From the NCBI RefSeq assembly GCF_026898095.1, contig NZ_CP114015.1, positions 1,426,001-1,490,000 of the forward strand: 64,000 bases of DNA. Direction: 5' to 3'. Numbering within the stretch: the first letter of the stretch is position 1; each line of letters opens with the position of its first letter. Positions 20,423 through 28,997 of the stretch are shown piece after piece. The DNA comes from Arthrobacter sp. ATA002. GTDB taxonomy: Bacteria > Actinomycetota > Actinomycetes > Actinomycetales > Micrococcaceae. Under the pieces are notes generated by a model, which was given only the letters and a program-made list of their open reading frames with translations, was not told where the DNA came from and ran no database searches. The position numbers and the translations under genes were made by a program.

Positions 20423-20701
20423 ATGGCACGCAGACACACGCCCGAGGAGGTCATCGCTAAGGTCCGGCAGGGCCAGAAAATGCTCAACGACGGACACCCG
20501 CTGATTGAGGTCATCAAGGAACTTCAGGTCACCGAGGCGACTTGGTACCGGTGGTTGAACCAGTACGGCTCCGAGAAGAACGCCGAGGCGTCGAAGCGGA
20601 CGAAGGAGCTGGAGAAGGAGAACTCCCGACTCAAGCGGCTGCTGGCGGAGAAGGAACTGGCCATCGACATCCTGAACGAGGTGGCTAAGGGAAAATTCTG
20701 A
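20423..20701 (+). CDS. IS3-family transposase OrfA (helix-turn-helix)
   Basis: Small DNA-binding subunit of 92 residues. It begins MARRHTPEEVIAKVRQGQ, has a helix-turn-helix (VIKELQVTEATWYRWLNQYG), and ends in a leucine-zipper-like coiled coil (KELEKENSRLKRLLAEKEL). The ATG at 20423 is preceded by AGGAGG at 20404-20409. The stop TGA lies at 20699-20701. Just upstream, G GGA AAA at 20689-20695 is a textbook -1 slippery heptamer. Slippage would fuse OrfA to OrfB to make the active transposase. Confidence 0.92.
   Translation: MARRHTPEEVIAKVRQGQKMLNDGHPLIEVIKELQVTEATWYRWLNQYGSEKNAEASKRTKELEKENSRLKRLLAEKELAIDILNEVAKGKF
20689..20695 (+). promoter_or_regulatory. Programmed -1 ribosomal frameshift site of the first IS
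   Basis: The heptamer GGGAAAA sits in phase with orfA as G-GGA-AAA, the canonical X-XXY-YYZ form, two codons before the orfA stop. The orfB frame is the -1 frame and is open across the site. Confidence 0.8.
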
Positions 20702-20724
20702 GCCCTGAACCCCGCCGCCGTGCC

Positions 20725-21570
20725 GTGCGCATGGCGGTGGAGAAGTTCGGGGCGTCCGAACGCCTCGCCTGCGAAATCCTGGGCCAGAACCGCTCAGCCT
20801 TCCGCAAGAAGAAGCCTGACATGGGTTTCGGGGAAGCCGAACTGCGGGCAGCACTGCGTGCGGTGGCAGCGAAGCATCCGGCGTGGGGGTGGAGGAAAGC
20901 CCGCTGGCACCTGCGTACCCAACCTGCCTGGGCCGGGGTGGCCTTGAACGGGAAGCGGGTGCGTCGGCTCTGGCGCGAGGAAGGCCTGACGTGCAAGCCC
21001 AAAGCGCGGAAGAAACGCCGTACCGGGCCCGGCGCCGGGGAGGAGAAGCGGTTGTCGGCAGAGTATCCGATGCCTGCCCTTAGCTTCGACTTCCAGTCCG
21101 GTGTCACCACCTGCGGCCGGCATATCCGGTTTTTCAATGTCATCGATGAATACACCCGCACCGCCCTGGCGATTATCCCGCGCCGGTCGTTCAAGGCCAC
21201 CGATGTGGTCGCGGTGCTGGAGAACATCATCGCGGAGACCGGCATTGAACCAACCTATGTCCGGTGCGATAACGGGCCTGAGTTTACAGCCGGCGCGCTC
21301 ATTGACTGGTGCGCTGCTGCCGGGGTCGAAACGGCGTTTATCGACCCGGGATCACCATGGCAGAACGGGTTCATTGAGTCTTTCAACGCCCAGTTCAGAA
21401 GGGAGCAGCTCGCCGGAGAAATCATGGACACGATGGCCGAAGCGGAGTATTTGGCCGAGGAATGGAAAGCTATCTACAATCATGAGCGTCCCCACGGATC
21501 CCTGAACGGTATGACGCCGAAGCGGTACTGGGAAACCTGGACGATCAACAACCAATTAGCTATCGCATAA
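20725..21570 (+). CDS. IS3-family transposase OrfB (DDE integrase)
   Basis: Catalytic part of the transposase, made as an OrfAB fusion by -1 slippage at 20689-20695; the frame is open from before orfA ends. The first recognised methionine context is MAVEKFGASERLACEIL. DDE residues are visible: Asp in LSFDFQSGVTTCG, Asp in VRCDNGPEFTAGAL, and Glu in WQNGFIESFNAQFRREQL. WKAIYNHERPHGSLNGMTP is the usual C-terminal rve motif. The frame is intact, so the element may still be functional. Confidence 0.92.
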   Translation: MRMAVEKFGASERLACEILGQNRSAFRKKKPDMGFGEAELRAALRAVAAKHPAWGWRKARWHLRTQPAWAGVALNGKRVRRLWREEGLTCKPKARKKRRTGPGAGEEKRLSAEYPMPALSFDFQSGVTTCGRHIRFFNVIDEYTRTALAIIPRRSFKATDVVAVLENIIAETGIEPTYVRCDNGPEFTAGALIDWCAAAGVETAFIDPGSPWQNGFIESFNAQFRREQLAGEIMDTMAEAEYLAEEWKAIYNHERPHGSLNGMTPKRYWETWTINNQLAIA

Positions 21571-21604
21571 GCACTTGATACGGTCCCTGCGTTTTCCACC
21601 GGTC

Positions 21605-22494
21605 TTATGTGAATAGGAGCGGGTTATTGATGTCGTTCCAAAGTACTTCGTATTGGTCGGGGCTCATATAGCCCGTGTAGCTATGCCTGCGTTTTTCGTT
21701 GTAGAAGTCCAGCCACTTGTCCATTGCTGTGACCAGTTCAATGACTGTTGCCCAAGGTTTTCGCGTATTGAGCAGTTCAGTCTGCATGCGGCCCCAGAAT
21801 GACTCCATGGCCGCGTTGTCGTAGCAATCTCCGACGCTGCCCAGCGAGGGTGTGAGGTCCCAGCTGCGCAGGTTCTCGCTGAATCCCCAAGAGGTGAAGT
21901 TCGATCCGTGATCTGAGTGCATGATGGTCGCTCCGTCACGGTCCCGGCTTCGTTGAGCCTGCGTGATGGCACGGTTGACCAGGGCGGTGTCGTTGATCCT
22001 TGAGAAGGAGCGGCTGACAGCGGTGCGGGCGAAGCAATCCAAGACGACGCAACAGTAGACCTTGCCTTCTCTGGTGGGGTGTTCAGTAACGTCGGTCAGC
22101 CATAGCCTGTTCGGCCCGTCAGCTGTGAAGATCCGGTTAACCAGATCGTTGTCGGTGCGCTTGTCCGCCAGCGGGTTGCGGAACGCGCTGGGGCGCGGGA
22201 CTCCGGCGATTTCGTGCTCGATCATGATGGCCATGATGAGTTTACGATTGACGATCATTTCGTATTCATCAAGCAGCTCAGCTCTGATCCGTCGCCATCC
22301 GTAGGTGCCTTTGGATTTGCGGTGAATGAGGCGCACGTAGTCGGCAACAATGCTGCGTCTGATCGCACGAATTGAGGGTTCGGCACGAAGGTGTTTGAGG
22401 TAGGTTGACCGGTTCAGGTCTACGCTGATGCAGGCCCGGCGGGCGGAGAATCCTTGGGCGACGAGCCCGGCGACGACTGCGGTTTTCCTTTTGG
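21605..22494 (-). CDS. IS3-family transposase OrfB (DDE integrase), second element
   Basis: Read in the -1 frame relative to its orfA after slippage at 22489-22495. After the junction come RPKRKTAVVAGLVAQGFSA and YGWRRIRAELLDEYEMIVN. DDE landmarks are LWLTDVTEHPTREGK, TIMHSDHGSNFTSWGF and DNAAMESFWGRMQTELL. The C-terminus WLDFYNEKRRHSYTGYMSP matches rve-type transposases. It is quite different from the first element's OrfB, so this is a separate IS, not a copy. A start inside this frame (GTG 22336) would lack the N-terminal part, so expression as an OrfAB fusion is expected. Confidence 0.88.
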
Positions 22495-22773
22495 GCGCAC
22501 CACCTCTGTCTGGTCGAACAACGCGCTGGCGGCCTTGACGATCGCTAGTTCTTCCTCGAGCTGGCGGATTCTCTTGCGGGCCGAAACGAGGTCACTGGCA
22601 TCCGGGCTTGGTGTTCCTTCTTTGATGCCGGCATCCACAAGAGCCTGGTGTTTCCACCGGTATAGAGTGCCCTGGCAGATTCCGGTCTCGGCGGAGATGG
22701 ACACGACGGATTCGCCCTGGCGCAGACGGATACTGATGCCGCGCCAGACAGAACGTGGATATTGGAAAGGCAT
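22420..22773 (-). CDS. IS3-family transposase OrfA, second element
   Basis: Helix-turn-helix protein of about 117 residues beginning MPFQYPRSVWRGISIRLRQG. It has SAETGICQGTLYRWKHQALV as the DNA-binding part and an ARKRIRQLEEELAIVKAA zipper. The start at 22773 has AGGAGG about 8 bp upstream on the minus strand. The frame beyond RPKGKPQSS is the non-slipped product; the active protein is the fusion with OrfB. Confidence 0.88.
   Translation of the reverse strand: MPFQYPRSVWRGISIRLRQGESVVSISAETGICQGTLYRWKHQALVDAGIKEGTPSPDASDLVSARKRIRQLEEELAIVKAASALFDQTEVVRPKGKPQSSPGSSPKDSPPAGPASA
22489..22495 (-). promoter_or_regulatory. Programmed -1 ribosomal frameshift site of the second IS
   Basis: On the minus strand the sequence is CCCAAAA, phased with orfA as C-CCA-AAA, again a canonical X-XXY-YYZ heptamer. 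The OrfB frame continues in -1 through RPKRKTAVV. Confidence 0.75.
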
Positions 22774-23139
22774 GCGGTGACCTCCTGCAGTCACTATGCC
22801 CCACTCACGTAAAACTGGACTACCTATAAGGGCCCATGCCAACTGGACTGCTAACGGGGACCCAACCAGGGACCAGCAGCAGTTTCAGCGACGAGCCGCT
22901 GAACACTTCGAAGCCCTCTGTCTCCACAGCAGCTGGTGGGGTGCGCTGTACCGCGAGCAATGTCCGGCAGGAATGGCCAACCGTTCCAGCAGGCCGCACC
23001 GCAACCAGAAGAGGACCTGCGTTTAGACCGAACGGTGGCAATCCGTCTGCATGTGAACTGACGGTGGGGTCCAGGCGGGTTCGGGCGCAGGCGGGGCATC
23101 CGACCGTGCACCGTGTGCTTTCGCGGTTCAGTCTGGCAT
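22774..23139 (+). other. Gene-poor segment between an IS and an island gene; possible mobile-element remnant
   Basis: No convincing gene. The open frames here have biased, low-complexity composition. Two imperfect copies of a pattern of the type AACTGGACT-n-GGG-n-CCC lie close together (near 22818 and 22849), and ACTGGACTGC recurs near 23152. Repeats of this kind next to ISs suggest leftover ends of another element, but I cannot name a family. The 3' end of the hydrolase-like gene at 23140 may have been altered by this DNA. Confidence 0.35.
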
Positions 23140-24231
23140 TTACCCGGCACGACTGGACTGCTGTGCAGGGTCCTCCGCCGCTAGGGGCATACCATTCCCG
23201 GTGGGCAGGGTACGCAGGAGTCGGCGCTGAGGCGACCCAGCGACCGGGGCATGCCATTTGGCGTAAAGCCGTCGGCGTGTGTGATCGATCCAAGCGGCAG
23301 TAGTCCTAGCTCGCTTGTTTTTTCCGGAAGATGCTGCCTTTATGCTTGCTCGGCTCGCGTCGGCTAACCCGTCGGCAGACGGACCCCGGGAGAACCCGTC
23401 GGCCAGGAGGCCACGTTTCCAATCGGGTGCTGTCCGCAGGGAGGCTTTAATCGCCTTTCGGAGGACACTTCTCGGCGGCACGACGTGTCCTACGCCATAT
23501 TCTCCAACCTTGAGGTAGATCCTTTCATTCCCGGGGCATTGCTCGAGGAAAGGAATCAATTGATTATTGAGAAATCGCTTATCCTGTAGGTTTTGTATAT
23601 AAGCGACCGTGTTCGCTTCACCGGAAGCGTGCAAGGTCGCTGTGTCCATACTCAGGAACGAGCCGAAATCGTCGGTTTGAGTTCCCGGATAAGCCACATC
23701 GCGATATTCCTCAAATGTGTGTGGACTGTTAAACAGGGCTGTCCTAGGATTCACGACTACGGAAAGAGAAGATTTAAACTGAGCTCCATAGTAGAGAGAA
23801 GCAAACCCGCCAGCCGAAGCACCAAAAAACATAAGTTGCGTCCCCGAACCAGTGGCTAGGACGTGAGCAATAACCTGAGCGAGGTTCTCATGAAGTGGCA
23901 TCTGAGACGTCCCGAGGTGCCAGCCAGCAGTGGGAGCATTGACTAATCCGGCTACTGGATCGGCGATGCCCAGATAATTCACGGGGAAACCGTCGATCAT
24001 CCCCCGGCCCCCGAAAAAGGGGTAGGCCTGCTTGAGCCCCAGGGCGGCATGAAAGTACACGAAGGTTACCGGAGAACCCTTGTCCTCGTACAAAAAATCG
24101 AGGTGCATCTCGTTCGAAGAAATGCGAGAAATGCCGTGTCGCACCTCAACTCGCAAAAAATCCCTAAAAGAGTTGTACTGGTGAAGAGGTGCGTCTTCGT
24201 ACTGGCTCAGGTCCCGTAATCGATAGTTCAT
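23140..24231 (-). CDS. Alpha/beta-hydrolase-like protein, paralogue of 17990-18823
   Basis: Protein of 363 residues, intact in frame. VTFVYFHAALGLKQAYPFF and NYLGIADPVAGL lead to the nucleophile elbow LMFFGASAGGFASLYYG (GASAGG near residue 147). The family occurs in surface-polysaccharide clusters and has an alpha/beta-hydrolase fold, but substrates are unknown to me. The last ~90 residues are Ala/Arg/Ser-rich and of odd composition, and they end next to the IS remnant, so the natural C-terminus may have been replaced. It faces away from the plus-strand half of the island and is followed upstream by the heparinase-like gene. Confidence 0.7.
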   Translation of the reverse strand: MNYRLRDLSQYEDAPLHQYNSFRDFLRVEVRHGISRISSNEMHLDFLYEDKGSPVTFVYFHAALGLKQAYPFFGGRGMIDGFPVNYLGIADPVAGLVNAPTAGWHLGTSQMPLHENLAQVIAHVLATGSGTQLMFFGASAGGFASLYYGAQFKSSLSVVVNPRTALFNSPHTFEEYRDVAYPGTQTDDFGSFLSMDTATLHASGEANTVAYIQNLQDKRFLNNQLIPFLEQCPGNERIYLKVGEYGVGHVVPPRSVLRKAIKASLRTAPDWKRGLLADGFSRGPSADGLADASRASIKAASSGKNKRARTTAAWIDHTRRRLYAKWHAPVAGSPQRRLLRTLPTGNGMPLAAEDPAQQSSRAG

Positions 24232-24281
24232 CCACTCATTTTATCTCAACACGGTGGAAGCGCCGGTTTGCCATGCAGTAC

Positions 24282-26257
24282 CTAGATCTGTACCCATTTT
24301 GTCGTGAAAGCTGTTGGGGTATCCACAGCGTTTTGTCTTGTGAAGACCCTGATCCGGTAACGTCCAGGTGCCAAGTCGTCGAAAAGAGCCTCATGGCTTC
24401 TGGAATAGCGGCTCATGGACACTGGCTCTGAACCGCGATACAACCTATAGGCGACCTCAGTAGAGGAGGGCAGTTCAGCGGCGATGTGAATGCTTGTGCC
24501 TAACGGGCCAGCGGTAATATTGTACGCGGCTGGAGTGGTCATGGAACGAAGGCTGGCTGAGGCAGGTGATGACACTTGTTCCGCGGGGACCCTTTCAAAA
24601 TCTGAAAGGCGAATAGTTGTCTCTAGCTCCGCAGCGGCACCTTCGAATTTGATCATGACAACTTGGGTTGGCACAGCGTGGCCGAAGCGCGGAAACCTCC
24701 ATCCCAGCGGGCGCGGCTTCTGTTCGCCCTCGTGAAGCGATATCCGCACTGGTACATCTCCCTCTAAGCGAAGTTCCAGAACCTTGATAGCGCCGTGCAT
24801 GAGGTCGAAGCCGTTTGTCGTCAGGTGCGCCCGAACATCCGGACCGAGGTTCCACAACAGTTGGTATGTATGCGGCTGGGAGCTAATGATGGTGTCTGTA
24901 AGGAAAAACGACGGCATTCCTCCGTTTTCCTGAACCTGCAACCGCCTGTTGTGGATGGTGTCTGGATAGCGGCCGTTAGTCCCCACGACTGTGAAGTCTG
25001 TTTCAGTCTCTGCCTCTCGGACTAGCTGAACCTTATGCCTGAGCCCATCGGTCCGGGGGAGGCTGACTCCATCTACAACGAGTGAATTGTGTGAGTACTG
25101 GGAGTAGGCGTATCTGGAGAATGGGTGTTTGTAATCGTATCCGTACGGTCCCGACTCACTGAGTAAATCAATGCCTTTGCTGCGTAGGAAGAGACTTAAA
25201 TCATCTGAGTGCTTGTGATAATCGGCATTGTAAGCGGCTGAAAAAATGCGTAGACCGCATCTGGGTCACCCCAGCTGCTGCGATAAATAGCATAGCCGGA
25301 GTCTGGAAGAACGAGTACGCGGGCTTGCGGGGCCACGCCCTTTCGGCCGCAAGTGGAAGCATACTGGAAGGCAGACCCGGGGAAGACCTTTGCCATCCCG
25401 GATTTGCTTGTATCGACTTGCTGGGTATCACTGATGGGCGGGTACTTTCCATCCGGCATCAGCGCATGGGCGGCATATGTTTCGGCATTTTGAACAAGCT
25501 GTCCGTAGTAATCCGCGTCTTCGTGATCAGCAGCCTCCACCAGCTTGTGCACATTGGCAAGCTGACGAGAGACGAGGAGATGATAAGTAGGTGTGTTTTC
25601 CACGTGGACACCATCGGAGGTGTAGCACGTGGAGAAGTAGTTCCTTAGGCGGCGCAGAGAGAGCTCATAATATTTTTGCATTACGCCAGGATCCGTTGCA
25701 CACAGCAGACTGTAATAGAGCAAGGACAAGTCTTGAAACATGCCGTGGTTATTGTTTCCGGCATGGAAGTCGTCTCGTGCAAGAACTGCCGCGGTTGATT
25801 CCATGAGGGCTTGGACCGGAGCAGTCGCTTGTTCTCCAAGTGTCCGAACCAGGGCAGGATAAATCGAGATCAAGTTGATCAGACGCTGCGCGGTCGTCTC
25901 GTCGTGATAGGCCATGTTTGAAGACGGCTCGCGACTCGGATGAAGGTCTGCCCACCGTCCAATGATGGCAAGAGCGGCCCCGGCGCCCTCTTCACACCTC
26001 GGATTACCCTGTGCTAGGAGCGTTTTCGACCAGTCAATGAAGAACAGGAAGCCATGCAAGTAACGCTCGTTGGCTCGTGTAGTTGAGGCACTCCATACCC
26101 GTCCACCGTTGAACGGCTGATCGCCAAATTGGACGGAGGAGATTAGTTCCTGATCCAGGAACTTGGACGCTCGTGCCTGCGCCTCACTCGAAGAAGAAGC
26201 TGGAAGTTGACTCAAAGCTATTTCTCGAAGCCGGAGCGATCGTTCTGAATTTAACAT
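24282..26257 (-). CDS. Heparinase II/III-like polysaccharide lyase family protein (frameshifted as sequenced)
   Basis: About 658 residues after repair. The N-terminal alpha/alpha toroid shows MAYHDETTAQRLINLI, FHAGNNNHGMFQDLSLLYYS and HVENTPTYHLLVSRQL, the catalytic-region motifs of this superfamily. Translation then hits a break in the A6 run at 25241-25246 (T6 on the coding strand). One extra base restores AFFSAAYNADYHKHSDDLSL and GPYGYDYKHPFSRYAYSQ, the expected beta-sandwich start with its His-rich motif. No signal peptide is obvious. In exopolysaccharide clusters such proteins can trim or edit the polymer; true lyase activity and substrate are unproven. Confidence 0.82.
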
Positions 26258-26322
26258 GGTTCCTAGAAGTGGGGATTAGCACGGTGTTCGGGGCTCTACC
26301 AGCAGCCAAAGGGCTGCCGATG

Positions 26323-27465
26323 CTAGCTGGCGAAGTCCAAAACTCGTTTGCCAATACCGAGCAGCTGCTCGATCGCGGCAACGGTCCGCTCGGCGGCCTT
26401 GCCGTCACCGTAGGGGTTTACGGCGTTGGCCATGGAGTTGAAGTACGCCTGGTCGTTCAGGAGCCGGTCCACCTCGGAAACAATGCGGTCCTCGTCCGTG
26501 CCGATCAGCTTGACCGTTCCGGCCACAACGGCCTCCGGGCGCTCGGTGTTCTCCCGCATCACCAGGACGGGCTTGCCGAGGCTGGGTGCTTCTTCCTGGA
26601 CTCCGCCGGAGTCGGTCAGGACCAGGTGGGAGAGGGACAGCATGCGGGTGAACTCGCCGTAGGCCAGCGGCTCGGTGACGACGATGTTGTCGATGCCTTC
26701 GATGAAGGGCATCACGGCGTCGCGCACCACGGGGTTTTTGTGCAGGGGGAGCACGATGGTCAGCTCAGGTTCGGCGGCGGCGATGCGGGCCAGTGCCCGG
26801 CCCACTCCACGCATCGCTTCGCCCTGGTTCTCGCGCCGGTGCGTGGTGGACAGCAGAATGCGTCCGCCGGCTGCTGCCAGCTCTTCAAGCTTCGGGTCGG
26901 TGAACGGAATGTCCTTATCCACGGTCATGAACAGCGCATCAATGACACTGTTGCCGGAGACAACAATGTCGTCCGCGGTCACGTTTTCGGCCAGGAGATT
27001 GTCCCGGCTGGTTGTGGTCGGAGCAAGGTGCAAACTGGCGATCTGCGAGGTCATCTTGCGGTTCGCTTCCTCAGGGAACGGCGAGAAGAGATCATGGCTT
27101 CGCAATCCCGCTTCAACGTGCACCACCGGGATCCCATGGTAAAAAGCCGCAATGGCGCCAGCCGTGGACGTGGTGGTGTCGCCCTGGACAATCACGGCAT
27201 CCGGCTTGTTGACACTGAAAAGCTTGTCCAAACCGTCGATGGTCTTGGTAAGAATTCCGTTCAGGGTTTGCCCGGGGGAGAAAATGTTCAGGTCATGGTC
27301 CGGAACGATGTCAAAAAGGCCATTGACCTGATCCAGCATCGACCGGTGCTGGCCCGTGACCGTCACGAAGCAGTCCAGGGTTTTGGATTCCTGAAGTGCT
27401 GCGACAATCGGAGCCATTTTGATGGCTTCCGGTCGGGTTCCATAAATAGGCATGATGACTGGCAT
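26323..27465 (-). CDS. wecB: UDP-N-acetylglucosamine 2-epimerase (non-hydrolysing)
   Basis: Cytosolic enzyme that interconverts UDP-GlcNAc and UDP-ManNAc. Family motifs are PIYGTRPEAIKMAPIV at the N-terminus, VTGQHRSMLDQV, VQGDTTTSTAGAIAAFYHG and VHVEAGLRSHDLFSPFPEE. ILLSTTHRRENQGEAM and LTDSGGVQEEAPSLGKPVLVMR follow, the latter binding the UDP moiety. The length of 380 residues is normal and the frame is intact. It provides the substrate for WecC at 12182, so the two halves of the island belong to one pathway. Its higher GC than the neighbouring hydrolase and heparinase genes suggests a different history. Confidence 0.95.
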   Translation of the reverse strand: MPVIMPIYGTRPEAIKMAPIVAALQESKTLDCFVTVTGQHRSMLDQVNGLFDIVPDHDLNIFSPGQTLNGILTKTIDGLDKLFSVNKPDAVIVQGDTTTSTAGAIAAFYHGIPVVHVEAGLRSHDLFSPFPEEANRKMTSQIASLHLAPTTTSRDNLLAENVTADDIVVSGNSVIDALFMTVDKDIPFTDPKLEELAAAGGRILLSTTHRRENQGEAMRGVGRALARIAAAEPELTIVLPLHKNPVVRDAVMPFIEGIDNIVVTEPLAYGEFTRMLSLSHLVLTDSGGVQEEAPSLGKPVLVMRENTERPEAVVAGTVKLIGTDEDRIVSEVDRLLNDQAYFNSMANAVNPYGDGKAAERTVAAIEQLLGIGKRVLDFAS

Positions 27466-27592
27466 GAGATTCCCCCAAATACGCTTGACAAGAGACTGTT
27501 ATTTGCTGCCAGTCTAGCCGATTCGTTTACGTTGGGGTTATGCCTTCCAAAATTCCTGATCTTAGGACACGCGCGGCCGGTGGCGGTAAGGC

Positions 27593-27841
27593 TTAGCCGA
27601 AAAGCACCAAAAGGGTGATCAGGGTCGGCACCGAGAGGCACACCAGCGTTGTCAGGACCAAGGCCACGAAGCGTTTCTTCCGATAGGCCTTGTCCTTCTT
27701 TGCCAACGGCGCGGTAGCTGGTTTCGCCGGGCTCGCCGAAGCGTCGGCCCGCTTTCCGCGGCCGGTGCCCTTCTGTGGCTCCAGAGGCGTGTCCTTCATG
27801 TGTCTCGCCGCGGCAATGTCCGGGTACTGCTTGTGCGCCAT
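27593..27841 (-). CDS. Small single-pass membrane protein, function unknown
   Basis: From ATG 27841 it encodes 82 residues: a charged, Lys/Arg-rich N-terminal part with many Ala and Pro, then one C-terminal transmembrane helix (FVALVLTTLVCLSVPTLITLL). No domain recognised. The frame also opens at 27868, but MAHKQYPD at 27841 looks the better start. It is divergent from the DAK-domain gene and follows wecB's upstream region, so it may mark the edge of the island. It could be a false call, but the basic-hydrophobic layout is protein-like. Confidence 0.55.
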   Translation of the reverse strand: MAHKQYPDIAAARHMKDTPLEPQKGTGRGKRADASASPAKPATAPLAKKDKAYRKKRFVALVLTTLVCLSVPTLITLLVLFG

Positions 27842-27995
27842 AGACTCAACCTTCCCACATTTGTGCAAATCGTTATCGGCACCGCCAAGGTCCCTGCGGT
27901 AGGCTTCCTACTGACCAAACCGGCTCGGGGGCAATGTGGGGCAGCAAGCAGGCCCGGGGCCAGCACAGCAGCAACAGCACGGAAACGGGATCACT

Positions 27996-28997
27996 TTGCA
28001 GACCAAAATCACCGCGAATGCACAGGCGCTGAAGCGATGGTTGAGCAACGCTGAAGTCTCCCTGGGCAACCACAGTGACCGGCTCAACGCCATCAACATC
28101 TTTCCGGTGGCCGACGGCGACACCGGCACCAACCTCTACCTCACCCTCCGCTCCGCCTCCCGGGCCGTCGCCGACGTCGACACCACCGACATCGGTGAAC
28201 TGCTCGGCATCGCCGGACGCGCGGCCATGGAGGACGCCAAGGGCAACTCCGGCACCCTGCTCTCCGTGTTCCTGAGCGCCATGGCCGAACCGCTGCAGGG
28301 CAGCACCCGACTCTCCGCACCCTGCTGGCCACGGCACTGCACCGGGCCCAGCTGCGGTCCTGGTCTGTCCTCAGCGATCCCGTGCCGGGTACCATGCTCT
28401 CCGTGCTGGAGGAAGCGGCCCGCGCCGCGATGGACGAAGAGGCCGCCCAAACCGGCGACGACAGCAACGTGGGCCTGGCCGCCACCCTGCGCGCCGTGAT
28501 GGACGCCGGCCTGGCCGCCGTCGTGCACACCGAACTGCAGCTGGACGCGCTCACCCAGGCCAAAGTGGTCGACGCCGGCGGCGTCGGCTTCCTGCTTGTG
28601 CTGGACGCCCTGCGTGCCGCCGCCCTGGGCGAGGAACTGCAGGAGGAACTGCTCGATGGCCTGCACGGCTACGACGTTCAGGCACCGCACATTCACAGCG
28701 ACATGCCGCGGATGGAAGGGGTGGAGGTCATGTGCACCATCAACCTCAGCCCGCTGGACGCCGCGACCCTGCGCCTGCAGCTGGACGAGGTGGGCGACTC
28801 GGTGATCATGAGCGCCGTGAACGCCGTGGGGGAGGGTACCGCTGGCGCGTGCACGTCCACACGCCCGACGCCGGCACCGCCATCGACCTGCTGCGCACCG
28901 TGGGCGAACCCATGAACCTGACCATCACCGAGCTCTCCGCCGACGGCCACGAAACGAAGGAAATCGCCGAGGGCAGCGAAATCCACGAGGCCCATGA
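27996..28997 (+). CDS. DAK2-phosphatase-domain protein (frame breaks as sequenced; end uncertain)
   Basis: Related to the dihydroxyacetone-kinase-like ATP-binding (DhaL/FakA) family. NAINIFPVADGDTGTNLYLT and EDAKGNSGTLLSVFLSAM are the metal and nucleotide-binding motifs. Breaks at about 28306-28310 (restoring STRTLRTLLATALHRAQ) and in GGG 28834-28836 (restoring VGEGYRWRVHVHTPDAG) each need one base. TTG 27996 is preferred over a low-complexity upstream extension to 27936. After the second repair the frame runs in frame into recG without a stop. A TGA at 28995-28997, overlapping a candidate recG ATG at 28994, is the likely true end but would need one more indel. In Actinobacteria this gene usually precedes recG. 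Confidence 0.75.

Larger units (their letters stand above)
20370..21573 (+). mobile_element. IS3-family insertion sequence, about 1.2 kb
   Basis: The element contains overlapping orfA and orfB with a slippery site. The proposed ends are imperfect inverted repeats that begin TGTTTATGTGA on the left and TGCTTATGCGA (reverse complement) on the right. The orfB stop codon lies inside the right repeat, as is common in this family. The length of 1204 bp is typical. I see no clean target duplication: the right end directly abuts a second IS3-type element, so the original flank may be lost. The ends are inferred by eye and may be off by a few bases. Confidence 0.75.
21580..22830 (-). mobile_element. 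Second IS3-family insertion sequence, opposite orientation (ends approximate)
   Basis: A complete orfA/orfB pair on the minus strand lies tail-to-tail with the first IS; only about 30 bp separate the first IS end (21573) from the orfB stop (21605). I could not define its inverted repeats with confidence. TAGTCCAGTTTTACGTG near 22815-22830 (minus strand) and GGTCCCTGCGTTTTCC near 21581 are weakly similar candidates. The length would be about 1.25 kb. Confidence 0.6.

Noticed and set aside
26173..27618. Long plus-strand frame over wecB
   Set aside because: The minus strand encodes an intact epimerase with all family motifs; the plus frame is low in recognisable sequence.
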